A stretch of DNA of 64,000 nt from contig PKTK01000001.1 of the NCBI GenBank assembly GCA_002869165.1, positions 248,001-312,000 on the forward strand. The letters run 5' to 3'. This document shows, piece after piece, positions 1-8,123 of the stretch. Position numbers and translations under genes: made by a program. The stretch is from Candidatus Parcubacteria bacterium. GTDB taxonomy: Bacteria; Patescibacteria; ABY1; BM507; UBA12075. Positions within the stretch are counted from its first letter, which is position 1; each line of letters opens with the position of its first letter. The notes below the pieces were generated by a model. That model did not search any database, had not been told where the DNA came from, and worked only from the letters and a program-made list of their open reading frames with translations.

Positions 1-57
1 TAATTAAGGTACAAAAATTTAATATTTTTATTTTTGCATTTTGATTTATTAAATAAT

Positions 58-756
58 ATGATTAGTATAATAATCCCAGTTTATAATCATGCTCACGAGC
101 TAGATGAGTGCCTTGCTAGTATCAAGGAGCAAAGTTATGATAATTATGAAATTATTATTGTAAATGATAGATCAACCAGAAGACTGGGGTGGGTAGTGAG
201 AAAATACCAAAAAGCGTTTGGTATTAAATTGGAAATAATAAACAATCAAACAAATCATGGAGCACCTTATTCTAGGAACAAGGGTTTTAAAAAATCCAAG
301 GGAGAGTTTGTGGTTTTTTGTGATGCCGATGTGGTGATGGACGAAGATTTTTTGGCAAAGCTCCATGGAGTGTTAATTGACAATAAAGACATCGCTTTTG
401 CTTACAGTTCTCACAAGTTTGGCAGAAAAACATTTGGGAAACTTGAGTATGATGAAGAACGGCTCAAGAAGATGCCTTTTATTCATACTACTGCCATGCT
501 TAGACGAAGTGCTTTTCCTAAGAATGGTTTTGATGAGAATTTAAAAAGATTACAAGATTGGGATCTATGGTTAACGATGCTTGAAAATGGACAAAAGGGA
601 AAATGGCTTGATGAGGTTTTATTTAGTGTGAAAGCAGGCGGAACTATGAGTACTTGGTTACCTTCTTTTTCTTACAAGCTATTTCCGTTTTTCCCCAAGG
701 TTGTTAAATATAATAAAGCAGTAAAAGTTATTAAAGAGAAACATAATTTGATCTAA
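58..756 (+). CDS. Family 2 glycosyltransferase
   Basis: This protein probably transfers a sugar from an activated donor during surface-glycan synthesis at the inner face of the membrane. It opens with the GT-A fold signature ISIIIPVYNHAHELDECL. A DAD/DED acidic cluster near residues 88-95 (FCDADVVMDEDF) would bind the nucleotide-sugar and metal, and QDWDLW in the second half matches the acceptor-site region of GT2 enzymes. An in-frame ATG lies at 34, but the ATG at 58 starts the family's usual N-terminal strand, so I chose 58. It is first of three genes with 5 and 2 bp gaps. Acceptor and donor cannot be named. Confidence 0.85.
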   Translation: MISIIIPVYNHAHELDECLASIKEQSYDNYEIIIVNDRSTRRLGWVVRKYQKAFGIKLEIINNQTNHGAPYSRNKGFKKSKGEFVVFCDADVVMDEDFLAKLHGVLIDNKDIAFAYSSHKFGRKTFGKLEYDEERLKKMPFIHTTAMLRRSAFPKNGFDENLKRLQDWDLWLTMLENGQKGKWLDEVLFSVKAGGTMSTWLPSFSYKLFPFFPKVVKYNKAVKVIKEKHNLI

Positions 757-761
757 TTAAT

Positions 762-1223
762 ATGAACAAGTTTTTAAAAACAATTATTTTAGTAGTGTTA
801 GTGGTTATTTTTTTGTTAATTGATTTTGTTCTTTTGATGAAGTATCTAGATGATTCTAAATATGTAATTATTAATAATAAAAAGATTAGAGTGGAGATAG
901 TAAACACTGAGGAAAGTCGAAGACTGGGCTTAAGTGGCAGGGACGACTTATCTTCTAATTCGGGAATGCTTTTTTTGATGGACAAAGTTACAATTGGTAA
1001 TTTTTGGATGAAAAATATGAATTTCCCTTTGTATATAATTTGGATAAATGATGATACTGTTGTGAAAGTAAGCCCAGATCTAGCACCTGAGGGGAATAAT
1101 CCTGAGAATACATATTCTTCAGATAGTCCGATTAATGTTGTTTTAGAGGTGAATGCTGGTTTTGCGGAAGAATATGACATCAAAGCAGGAGACAAAGTAG
1201 AATATAAATTTAATTTAGAATAA
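762..1223 (+). CDS. DUF192 family membrane-anchored protein
   Basis: This is a 153-residue protein with an N-terminal hydrophobic anchor (about residues 5-27) and an extracytoplasmic DUF192 domain. The family signature is visible: RRLGLSGRDDL, then GMLFLMD, FWMKNMNFPLYIIWI and a final hydrophobic strand ending near EYDIKAGDKV. The biochemical role of DUF192 is not established. It lies 5 bp after a glycosyltransferase gene and 2 bp before an acetyl-CoA synthetase gene, so co-transcription is likely, but no functional link is evident. The start has no Shine-Dalgarno sequence, as for many genes here. Confidence 0.85.
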   Translation: MNKFLKTIILVVLVVIFLLIDFVLLMKYLDDSKYVIINNKKIRVEIVNTEESRRLGLSGRDDLSSNSGMLFLMDKVTIGNFWMKNMNFPLYIIWINDDTVVKVSPDLAPEGNNPENTYSSDSPINVVLEVNAGFAEEYDIKAGDKVEYKFNLE

Positions 1224-1225
1224 AT

Positions 1226-3301
1226 ATGAGTTTAAAAAAATTGTTTAATCCTAAATCTATAGCTATAATTGGCGCAAGTAATGAAAAAAGAAGCGTTGGT
1301 AAAGCTTTGATGGATAATATAATGCCATTAAAGGATAAGGTGTTAATCTATCCTGTGAATATAAAGAGAAAAAATATCAGTGGCCTCAAAGCTTATAAAT
1401 CAGTATTGGACATAGATAAAAAAGTAGATTTAGCTGTCGTGGCTATTAGAGCCTCTATAGTACCTGTGATAATGCAAGAAATTGCTCAGGCAGGAATAAA
1501 AAATGTAGTCATAATATCAGCGGGTTTTTCTGAAGTTGGCAAGGAAGGTGAGGTTTTGTTGGAAAAAGTAAAGAAAATTGCAATAGAAAATAATATTAGA
1601 ATAATGGGGCCAAATTGTCTTGGGTTTATGGTCCCTTGTTTGAATTTGAATGTTAGTTTTGCTTCTCGGAGTGCAGGGTGTGGTAATGTTGCATTAATTT
1701 CTCAGAGTGGCGCTTTATGCACGTCACTGCTTGATTGGTCAGAAAAGAATGATATTGGTTTTTCTAAATTTATTTCCATAGGATCTATGATAGATATCAA
1801 TTTTTCCGATTTGATTGAATTTCTAGAAAATGATTCGAGTACAAAGGCAATAGTCTTGTATATGGAATCACTGAGCAATAAAGATAAATTTATGGAAGTA
1901 GTCAAGAGAGTCGGACAGAAAAAGCCAATTTTTGTTTTGAAATCAGGTCGGTCAAAAGCTGGTGCTAGTGCCGCCAAATCACATACTGGAAGTTTGGCTG
2001 GTAATGCCGAGGCTTTTGATGCTCTTTTTAAGCAATGTGGAGTAACAAGTCTAGATTCAATAGAAGATTTGTTTAATAGCTTAATCATACATGCTAGCCA
2101 GAAAGAAATTGGTAAAAAATTAGCCGTAATAACAAATGCTGGCGGTCCTGGAGTTATTACTACAGATTTATTGGCAGCAAAGGGTGTTAGTTTGGTGACG
2201 TTAAAAAAAGAAATTATAAATAAATTCAATCAAGTTCTTCCAGCAACCTGGAGTCATGCAAATCCAATTGATGTTATTGGAGACGCGGATCCAGAAAGAA
2301 TTAAAAAAGCTATAGATGTATGCTTGGCTGAAAAAAGTATAGAGAGTATATTGTTATTGATTACACCACAAGCTATGACCAATGCTAAAAAAATAGCAGA
2401 GGATATAGTGGCGACTAAAATATCAAAAAATAAATTTATTTTTGTTAGTTTAATTGGCGGGACTGACCTAGAGGAAGCAAAAAAAATACTTCGCAAGGCA
2501 AAAATTCCAGTTTTTGATACCCCCAGAGAAGCTGTTGACTCTTTTATTTTAGCTACTAATGATATTAGTTTGGCAAAAAAGAAAGATATTAGGGTTAGAC
2601 TAAAAAAGAAGAAAATTCAGGAAATAATTGATAAGGTTAGAGCTGATAAAAGGAAAAATTTGAATGAGCTTGAGGCCAAAGAGTTATTGTCAGCTGCTGG
2701 TTTGGGTTTGGTAAATTCTTCTATTGCTAGATCAGCTAAAGAAGCTGGTGTAATCGCTAGCAAGACCAGAGAAAAACTAGCCATGAAAATATTATCTCCA
2801 GATATCCTTCATAAGACAGATGTTGGTGGCGTTGTTTTAAATATTGCAGGTAAAAATGAGGCAATAGGGGCTTACAACAAAATAATACGTTCAGTAAGAG
2901 CAAAAAAGAAAAAAGCAAAGATTGATGGTGTTATTATTGAGCCAATGAGCAAAAAGGGAATAGAGCTTATTTTGGGATTTAGTTTAGATCCTGTTCTTGG
3001 ACCAGTTATAATGCTTGGTCGTGGTGGGGTAGAAGTAGAGCTTTACAAGGATGTTACTTTTTTGGTGCCGCCATTTGAGTATGGTGATGTTGAGAGGGCG
3101 ATTGGAATTACGAAAGCTTATAAGCTATTAAAGGGTTATCGAGGAATAGAGGGGGCTGATATCGAAAAATTAATTCAGATAATTTATTCTTTGGAAATAT
3201 TAGTTAAAGAGTTTCATGAAATAAAAGAGCTAGATATAAATCCACTAGTAGCTAAAGGTAGAGAATTTTTAATTATTGATGCTAAGGTGGTTTTGGAGTA
3301 A
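1226..3301 (+). CDS. Acetyl-CoA synthetase (ADP-forming), alpha-beta fusion
   Basis: This enzyme converts acyl-CoA, ADP and phosphate to an acid, CoA and ATP, a common fermentative ATP source in CPR bacteria. The order is CoA-binding Rossmann domain (SIAIIGASNEKRSVGKAL, residues 11-28), a succinyl-CoA-ligase-like domain with the phosphorylated His in KSHTGSLAGN (His253), and a C-terminal ATP-grasp domain (AMKILSPDILHKTDVGGV). The 691-residue length matches fused alpha-beta forms. It ends an apparent three-gene operon and is followed by a terminator at 3322. Substrate preference among acyl-CoAs cannot be read from the sequence. Confidence 0.92.
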   Translation: MSLKKLFNPKSIAIIGASNEKRSVGKALMDNIMPLKDKVLIYPVNIKRKNISGLKAYKSVLDIDKKVDLAVVAIRASIVPVIMQEIAQAGIKNVVIISAGFSEVGKEGEVLLEKVKKIAIENNIRIMGPNCLGFMVPCLNLNVSFASRSAGCGNVALISQSGALCTSLLDWSEKNDIGFSKFISIGSMIDINFSDLIEFLENDSSTKAIVLYMESLSNKDKFMEVVKRVGQKKPIFVLKSGRSKAGASAAKSHTGSLAGNAEAFDALFKQCGVTSLDSIEDLFNSLIIHASQKEIGKKLAVITNAGGPGVITTDLLAAKGVSLVTLKKEIINKFNQVLPATWSHANPIDVIGDADPERIKKAIDVCLAEKSIESILLLITPQAMTNAKKIAEDIVATKISKNKFIFVSLIGGTDLEEAKKILRKAKIPVFDTPREAVDSFILATNDISLAKKKDIRVRLKKKKIQEIIDKVRADKRKNLNELEAKELLSAAGLGLVNSSIARSAKEAGVIASKTREKLAMKILSPDILHKTDVGGVVLNIAGKNEAIGAYNKIIRSVRAKKKKAKIDGVIIEPMSKKGIELILGFSLDPVLGPVIMLGRGGVEVELYKDVTFLVPPFEYGDVERAIGITKAYKLLKGYRGIEGADIEKLIQIIYSLEILVKEFHEIKELDINPLVAKGREFLIIDAKVVLE

Positions 3302-3321
3302 AAAGCAGGACTTTATATACA

Positions 3322-3358
3322 AAAACAGCTAAAAAAGCATTATTTTGGCTGTTTTTTT
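3322..3358 (+). terminator. Intrinsic terminator after the acetyl-CoA synthetase gene
   Basis: A 12-bp stem (AAACAGCTAAAA paired with TTTTGGCTGTTT, one G-U) is followed by a T7 run, 21 bp after the stop codon. Confidence 0.8.
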
Positions 3359-3425
3359 AATTTGCAATTATTGTGATTTTTTTATAAACTAAGTATAAGA
3401 CTTATAATCTAAAATTAGTAAAAAT

Positions 3426-4916
3426 ATGAAGAAAATAGAATTATATAATACATTAGAACGGAAAAAACAAGAATTTAAACCGATTATTTCAGGTGAAGTA
3501 GGTTTATATACCTGTGGTCCTACAGTATACAATTTTGCACATATTGGAAATCTTAGAGCTTATATTTTTGAGGATATTTTAAAAAGAGTTTTGAGATATA
3601 ATGGATATAAGGTTAAACATGTTATGAATATCACTGACGTAGGACATTTGACTGGTGATATGGATATGGGAGAGGATAAGATGGAAAAGGGATCAAAGCG
3701 TGAAGGTAAGACTGCCTGGGAGGTAGCTGAGTTCTATACTGAAGCTTTTATGAAAGATATCAAAGCCTTGAATATAGAAGAGCCTAATATTTGGTGTAAA
3801 GCAACTGACTATATAAAAGAACAGGTGATAATGATAAGTATGCTTGAAGAGAAGGGCTATACCTATGTAATATCTGACGGTGTATATTTTGATACCTCTA
3901 AGGTAAAAGAATACAATAAACTTTCACATTTAAAACTAGAAGATTTACAAGAAGGTGCTAGAGTAGAAAAGAACGATGAAAAGAAAAATCCAACAGATTT
4001 TGCTCTTTGGAAATTTTCTTATCCGGGTGGTAGGGCTTTTGATCCAAGCAAAGACAAAGAAGAAGAAAAAAGACAAATGGAGTGGGAAACTCCCTGGGGT
4101 CTTGGTTTTCCTGGTTGGCATCTAGAATGTTCGGCAATGTCAGCTAAGGAACTTGGCAAACAACTCGATATTCACTGTGGCGGCATAGATCACATAAATG
4201 TACATCATACCAATGAAATTGCTCAGTCTGAAGCTGCTAGTGGCGAGAAGTTTTTCAACTACTGGATGCATGGCGCTTTTCTAAATATTGAAGGAGGCAA
4301 GAAAATGGCCAAGTCTGATGATAATTTTTTAACACTTGAGAATGCTTTTTTAAAAAAAGGAATGGACCCCTTAGTATATAGATTTGCAACTTTGCAAACC
4401 CATTATCGAAAGCCGATGGAGTATTCCGAAGAAGGTATGAAAAATGCTAGTAAGGGCTTTGAGCATTTAAGAAATCAAGTTAGAGCCTTGGGAGAGGAGG
4501 CTGGAAACGTAAATGAAGATTTTAAATCTAAATTTACAGATGCTATAAATGATGACTTAAATACACCTCAAGCTTTAGCAGTAGTTCAGGAGGTATTAAA
4601 ATCAGATATGTCTAGTAATGATAAATTAGCTACGGTTTTTGATTTTGATATTGTTTTAGGGCTTGGGCTAGGGGAGTTGGATGGAGAAAATATAAACATT
4701 GAAAGTGATGAAATGAATACAGAATTATATATAGAAGAAGGATTAAAAAGCATTCCAGAGGATGATTTAAAATGGATAAGAGAGAAGGCTCCTATAAGAA
4801 ATTTAGCAAGAAAAAATAAAGATTGGGCTGAATCTGATAGACTTAGAGATCAATTTGAGTCTAGGGGATATATTATTAAGGACACTAACAAAGGAATGGA
4901 GATTAAGAAGAAATAA
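3426..4916 (+). CDS. cysS: Cysteinyl-tRNA synthetase
   Basis: This class I aminoacyl-tRNA synthetase charges tRNA-Cys. The HIGH-type motif is AHIGN (residues 38-42) and the KMSKS loop is KMAKS (293-297). The zinc ligands fit Cys30 (YTCGPT), Cys235 (WHLECSAMS) and the His/Glu of VHHTNE near 259-264. The C-terminal part carries the DALR-type region and a tail rich in charged residues. Its 496 residues are normal for the family. It is flanked upstream by the terminator at 3322, so it is probably its own unit; a TATAAT at 3403-3408 is the likely -10 box. No Shine-Dalgarno sequence precedes the ATG. Confidence 0.96.
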   Translation: MKKIELYNTLERKKQEFKPIISGEVGLYTCGPTVYNFAHIGNLRAYIFEDILKRVLRYNGYKVKHVMNITDVGHLTGDMDMGEDKMEKGSKREGKTAWEVAEFYTEAFMKDIKALNIEEPNIWCKATDYIKEQVIMISMLEEKGYTYVISDGVYFDTSKVKEYNKLSHLKLEDLQEGARVEKNDEKKNPTDFALWKFSYPGGRAFDPSKDKEEEKRQMEWETPWGLGFPGWHLECSAMSAKELGKQLDIHCGGIDHINVHHTNEIAQSEAASGEKFFNYWMHGAFLNIEGGKKMAKSDDNFLTLENAFLKKGMDPLVYRFATLQTHYRKPMEYSEEGMKNASKGFEHLRNQVRALGEEAGNVNEDFKSKFTDAINDDLNTPQALAVVQEVLKSDMSSNDKLATVFDFDIVLGLGLGELDGENINIESDEMNTELYIEEGLKSIPEDDLKWIREKAPIRNLARKNKDWAESDRLRDQFESRGYIIKDTNKGMEIKKK

Positions 4917-4923
4917 TTATCCA

Positions 4924-5378
4924 TTGTCATTCCCGGCTGGAGTTGTGAGTGAATGCGAGCTACGGAAGGGAAGGGAATCCAGGGGTGGTTAGTAAAATTA
5001 TAAAAGAGGAGGGTAATATGAAGAAAGAATATTTCTATTATGTATATATGCTCGCTAGTCAAAGAAACGGCACATTATATATTGGTGTGACAAATAGTCT
5101 ATTTAGAAGAAGTTTTCAGCACAAGCTAAAAGAAAATCCAGAGTCATTTACAGCAAAACATAGTATTGAAAAGCTAGTTTATTATGAAACATATAATGAT
5201 ATATATTTGGCTCTAGGAAGAGAAAAATAATTAAAAGGTTGGAATAGGGCATGGAAAATTAAATTAATTGAAAAAGAAAATAAGACTTGGCGGGATTTAT
5301 TTTTGGATATGGTGAATTAATATTTATACGAGTTTCTCCTGGATTCCCTTCCCTCGCTTCGCTCGCCGGGAATGACAA
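4924..5378. mobile_element. Inverted-repeat-bounded element carrying a GIY-YIG gene
   Basis: A 455-bp segment is bounded by inverted repeats. The outer 14 bp TTGTCATTCCCGGC (4924-4937) is perfectly complementary to GCCGGGAATGACAA (5365-5378). The inner 16 bp GGGAAGGGAATCCAGG (4968-4983) is perfectly complementary to CCTGGATTCCCTTCCC (5338-5353). Between them is one gene, a GIY-YIG nuclease relative. The arrangement resembles REP elements around RAYT transposase genes, but with a GIY-YIG protein in the middle. Whether it moves is unknown. No flanking target-site duplication was identified. Confidence 0.5.
5018..5320 (+). pseudogene. GIY-YIG nuclease-like gene with an in-frame TAA
   Basis: The reading frame starts at an ATG preceded by GAGGAGGG and encodes YYVYMLASQRNGTLYIGVTN, the GIY-YIG core (YVYML...LYIGVT), then RRSFQHK. 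Family members of this type normally continue through REKQLKGWNR. Here codon 71 is TAA (5228-5230) exactly where Gln is expected. After it the frame resumes as LKGWNRAWKIKLIEKENK and ends at TAA 5318-5320. A single CAA-to-TAA change explains it. Without readthrough the product is 70 residues and lacks the C-terminal helix. The gene sits inside inverted repeats (4924-5378), suggesting a small mobile unit that may now be inactive. Confidence 0.8.
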
Positions 5379-5381
5379 GAG

Positions 5382-5508
5382 AAAGAGCTTCGCCCGTCGG
5401 GAATGACAAAGAAAAAGGATTCCGCTCGCCGGGAATGACAAGAGAAAGAGCTTCGCCCGCCGGGAATGACAAAGAAAAAGGATTCCGCTCGACGGGAATG
5501 ACAGAGGT
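5382..5508. repeat. 63-bp tandem repeat of REP-like half units
   Basis: Two copies of a 63-bp unit start at 5382 and 5445. Each contains two half units ending in CGGGAATGACA, preceded alternately by CTTCGCCCG and TTCCGCTCG. The same CGGGAATGACA ends the adjacent inverted repeat at 5365-5378. Because 63 is a multiple of three, the antisense strand stays open and yields spurious repetitive ORFs. Confidence 0.85.
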
Positions 5509-5578
5509 GGGAGTCCCAGGGTGACAAAGAAGAAAATAATTTGCTTCGTTCGAGGTGAAGAATTTAGGAGCAATAAGT

Positions 5579-5606
5579 CAATGAACATACCATGGTATGT
5601 TCATTG
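5579..5606. promoter_or_regulatory. 28-bp perfect palindrome upstream of dus
   Basis: The 28 bases centred on CCATGG are identical to their reverse complement; each arm is CAATGAACATACCA. The element ends 23 bp before the dus start codon. No T-run follows on either strand, so a terminator is unlikely. A dimeric-regulator operator or a cruciform/RNA hairpin are possible. Confidence 0.6.
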
Positions 5607-5629
5607 CAAAAAAGTGAATTTAAAATATT

Positions 5630-6565
5630 ATGAATAACAATTTTTGGGAAAATTTAGATAAAGGTTTTTTGGCACTGGCTCCTTTGGCCGGTGTTTCTGA
5701 TTTGCCTTTTCGGCAGATCTGTAAAGAATATGGTGCGGATGTGGTTTATTCAGAAATGGCTTCAGCAACTGCTCTTGCTTTTGCGCCTGAGAAAACTCTG
5801 GAACTTGTTGAATTTGAGGATGTAGAACGACCTTATGTAGTCCAGTTGTTTGGTAAAGATCCAGAACATTTTAAAGTAGCAGCCAAATTAATAGAAGAAA
5901 GAATAAGTCCCGATGGCATTGATATTAATTTTGGTTGCCCGGTCCCTAAGGTAGCTAAGCAAACCGCTGGTGCAGAGCTTTTTAAGGATATTAAACTTTC
6001 CAAAAAAATCATTGAAGCTACTATCAATTCAACTTCATTGCCAGTTTCAATAAAGACAAGAACTCAAGCAGGTCCAACTCATTTGCTTGAATTTTTGGAT
6101 TACATGCAGAATCTAGACATAAAAGCACTAATGGTGCATGGCAGAACTTTGAAACAAGGGTTTGTGGGGGATGTAGATTATGAAACTATAAAGAGATCTA
6201 GAGATTATTTTGGAGGAATTTTGATAGCTAACGGAGGAATTGTGGATAAGAAGAGTGCTTTGAAAATGCAAGAAAAAACAGGTGCAGATGGTCTAGGAAT
6301 TGCTCGAGGTGCTTTTGGCCGGCCTTGGATATTTTCCGAACTTAAAGTTAATAACTATCAATCGCCAGAGCAAAAGGAAATTTATAAGATTATTTTACGT
6401 CACGCTGAATTAATAGTAGAGAAAAAGACTGAGAAGTATTTACTGGAATTTCGCAAGCATTTATGTTGGTATGTAAACGGCATGCCAAATGCCAAGCGAC
6501 TTAGAGAAGAATTTGTAAAAGTAGAGACGCTAAGTGATATAAAGGAAATTATTAATAAAAATTAG
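5630..6565 (+). CDS. dus: tRNA-dihydrouridine synthase
   Basis: This FMN enzyme reduces uridines in tRNA D-loops with NADPH. The TIM-barrel opens with LAPLAGVSDLPFRQICKEYG. The catalytic Cys lies in INFGCPVPKV (Cys103), followed by VHGRT and the FMN-phosphate region IANGGI and GIARGAFGRPWIF. The 311 residues fit the family. The ATG is 23 bp after a 28-bp palindrome and has no Shine-Dalgarno sequence; a terminator follows at 6580. Which D positions it modifies is not inferable. Confidence 0.94.
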   Translation: MNNNFWENLDKGFLALAPLAGVSDLPFRQICKEYGADVVYSEMASATALAFAPEKTLELVEFEDVERPYVVQLFGKDPEHFKVAAKLIEERISPDGIDINFGCPVPKVAKQTAGAELFKDIKLSKKIIEATINSTSLPVSIKTRTQAGPTHLLEFLDYMQNLDIKALMVHGRTLKQGFVGDVDYETIKRSRDYFGGILIANGGIVDKKSALKMQEKTGADGLGIARGAFGRPWIFSELKVNNYQSPEQKEIYKIILRHAELIVEKKTEKYLLEFRKHLCWYVNGMPNAKRLREEFVKVETLSDIKEIINKN

Positions 6566-6776
6566 GACTTTTAAACACAAAAGACGACAATTTAATGTCG
6601 TCTTTATTTTTTTTGTAATTATTATTTTTATTAAGATCATTTTCACATTTGAGACAGATGTCATATCCTGCTTCTAGTAGAGATTTGTGAAGTTTTTTTT
6701 CGCAAATAAAACAAACTCTTTCACCCTTTTTATTGTATCTTTTGGTGAGTATTGCCTTATCTATTTTTTTGACCAT
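6552..6776 (-). CDS. Small two-CxxC zinc-ribbon-like protein
   Basis: This is a 74-residue basic protein with CFIC (about 22-25) and CLKC (about 38-41), the four-Cys spacing of a small zinc ribbon. It lies 14 bp downstream of another two-CxxC protein gene and shares its promoter. Its last codons pass through the dus terminator hairpin and overlap the dus 3' end by 14 bp, which is unusual but possible for convergent genes. No known family was recognised. The C-terminal half is low-complexity Lys/Asn, so the exact functional end is uncertain. Confidence 0.6.
   Translation of the reverse strand: MVKKIDKAILTKRYNKKGERVCFICEKKLHKSLLEAGYDICLKCENDLNKNNNYKKNKDDIKLSSFVFKSPNFY
6580..6614 (+). terminator. 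Intrinsic terminator after dus
   Basis: A perfect 10-bp stem (AAAGACGACA with TGTCGTCTTT, loop of 6) is followed by a run of T residues, 14 bp after the dus stop. Confidence 0.8.
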
Positions 6777-6790
6777 TTTCTTATCCTGAT

Positions 6791-6949
6791 TTATTCTTCA
6801 TATTCATCAAGCTCAGCTTCAAACTGTTCTTTACAGCAAGCTATACAGTGAGTAGTGCTATTTTTTTTGTCTTCATCTGACATAGTTTTTTCGCAATCTC
6901 GGCAGATTTGTTGATCGTCTTTGTCATATTTTTTCGTATTGTAGTACAT
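6791..6949 (-). CDS. Small two-CxxC zinc-binding-like protein, 52 aa
   Basis: The ORF starts at an ATG with a GAGG site 4 bp upstream and encodes MYYNTKKYDKDDQQICRDCE, followed later by HCIACC and an acidic tail. The pairs CRDC and CIAC suggest one bound zinc. It has a strong promoter (7009-7037) and precedes the second small CxxC gene by 14 bp, so the two form an operon. Function is unknown. The acidic tail of this protein against the basic tail of its neighbour could allow pairing, but that is speculation. Confidence 0.75.
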   Translation of the reverse strand: MYYNTKKYDKDDQQICRDCEKTMSDEDKKNSTTHCIACCKEQFEAELDEYEE

Positions 6950-7008
6950 TTACCTCACCTTTCTCTTGAGATTTGTGTAGATATTGTTTTAAAAAGATCA
7001 GTATAATA

Positions 7009-7037
7009 TGTATAGCAGATATCGTTTTTTGCGTCAA
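7009..7037 (-). promoter_or_regulatory. Promoter of the two small CxxC genes
   Basis: On the minus strand TTGACG (7032-7037) is separated by 17 bp from TATACA (7009-7014), with TG one base upstream of the -10 box (extended -10). Confidence 0.7.
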
Positions 7038-7038
7038 T

Positions 7039-7065
7039 AAAACAGCTCGTAGAGCTGTTTTATTG
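7039..7065 (-). terminator. Terminator-like hairpin after the CorA gene
   Basis: A perfect 10-bp stem AAAACAGCTC / GAGCTGTTTT with a 3-base loop lies 37 bp past the CorA stop. The T-run is short (four), so it could act weakly on either strand. It also adjoins the promoter of the next minus-strand genes. Confidence 0.55.
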
Positions 7066-7097
7066 TTATTTGATATATATTTTGCAATATGTCTATA

Positions 7098-8066
7098 TTA
7101 GAGCCATTTTTTCTTGTAGAAAAACATAATCATTCCCAGACAACCAACAAACATAATAGAAACAACTATCCAAAAGTCGTAAGGACTATTAAGAAAAGGC
7201 ATAGAATTCATAGTGTTCATACCAAAAATGGCTGCAAACAAAGTTAATGGAAACACAATAACAGAAAAAATTGTCAAAGTTTTCATTACATCAGATATTT
7301 GGTAATTTAACATTGATTCATTGGTTGAGTTAAGCACCTCAATCATTTCTTTTTGCAGTTCTAAATATTCCCAGAATCTTTTTGAGTGCTCGAGAAGATC
7401 ATTATAGTATATTTTGACTGTTTTTTCGTCAACAAAACCAGTGTGATATTCTGAAAGTTTTTTAATGATATTTTTGTGGTTCTGCATAATCCGTCGAGTG
7501 TTAATGATATTTCTGCGTAGGGTCAGGATATCAGATACGGCTTGTTTTGATTCTTGAGCAAAAATTGTTTCTTCAATATCATTTAAAATTATGCTATTTT
7601 TATCTAATAGCGTGAAGGAGTCAAGCATCAGTCTTTCGAGTATTTCATAAAGCAAAACAGTGGATGATTCAAATTTGAATGATTTCAGAGCTTGGTTATC
7701 TTTTTTTGCAGAACTAAAAAATGACTTAAGAGAATGTAGCTCGTTGTTATGTAATGTTATTAGATAATCATCTCCAATAAAAAATTCTATTTCTCCGGAA
7801 GCAATATGCCCATCCTTATAAACAGGAAAATGCAAAATCATAAAAGTATAGCCATCACCTTTTTCAATATTTGGTCTTTGAGCAACTGCCTTGATAGAAG
7901 AAATCTGAAGATGAGCTAAGGAAAATTTATAATTTTTTCTTAAGAATTCGATTTCTTTTTTTCGTGGACTTCTTACATCAATCCAAGTTAGTTTATCATC
8001 AGGAGTGCTAGGATTATCAATAGTTAACTCATGGATATTTTTAGATATTTTGTTATAGATAGCCAT
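7098..8066 (-). CDS. corA: CorA-type magnesium/divalent metal transporter
   Basis: This is a pentameric inner-membrane channel of the CorA family. A long soluble N-terminal domain and coiled helices come first. Two C-terminal membrane helices follow, the first leading into the selectivity motif GMN (IFGMNTMNSMPF) and the second (FWIVVSIMFVGCLGMIMFFY) ending in a KKKW basic tail. The 322-residue length is typical. It reads opposite to dus and ends near a hairpin at 7039. Mg2+ is the usual substrate, but Co2+ or Zn2+ cannot be excluded from sequence. Confidence 0.92.
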   Translation of the reverse strand: MAIYNKISKNIHELTIDNPSTPDDKLTWIDVRSPRKKEIEFLRKNYKFSLAHLQISSIKAVAQRPNIEKGDGYTFMILHFPVYKDGHIASGEIEFFIGDDYLITLHNNELHSLKSFFSSAKKDNQALKSFKFESSTVLLYEILERLMLDSFTLLDKNSIILNDIEETIFAQESKQAVSDILTLRRNIINTRRIMQNHKNIIKKLSEYHTGFVDEKTVKIYYNDLLEHSKRFWEYLELQKEMIEVLNSTNESMLNYQISDVMKTLTIFSVIVFPLTLFAAIFGMNTMNSMPFLNSPYDFWIVVSIMFVGCLGMIMFFYKKKWL

Positions 8067-8123
8067 ATTTTCGAATAATCATTAACATTTAATATTATAA
8101 CATAATTATAAATATTTTAAAAA

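Noticed and set aside
731..1195. Antisense ORF of 154 codons opposite the DUF192 gene
   Set aside because: It is a shadow of a clear DUF192 gene, with no family features or ribosome site.
1702..2229. Long antisense ORF inside the acetyl-CoA synthetase gene
   Set aside because: The plus strand encodes a well-conserved enzyme throughout; the antisense product has no recognisable domain.
5228..5230. Stop-codon reassignment (TAA/TAG as Gln)
   Set aside because: TAA, TAG and TGA all end recognisable genes elsewhere in the window, so the standard code holds; the internal stops are local.
5382..5508. Possible CRISPR array
   Set aside because: The repeats are tandem without unique spacers and no cas genes are present.
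5259..5588. Antisense repetitive ORFs across the tandem repeats
   Set aside because: They result from a repeat period of 63 bp (a multiple of three) and give low-complexity sequence.
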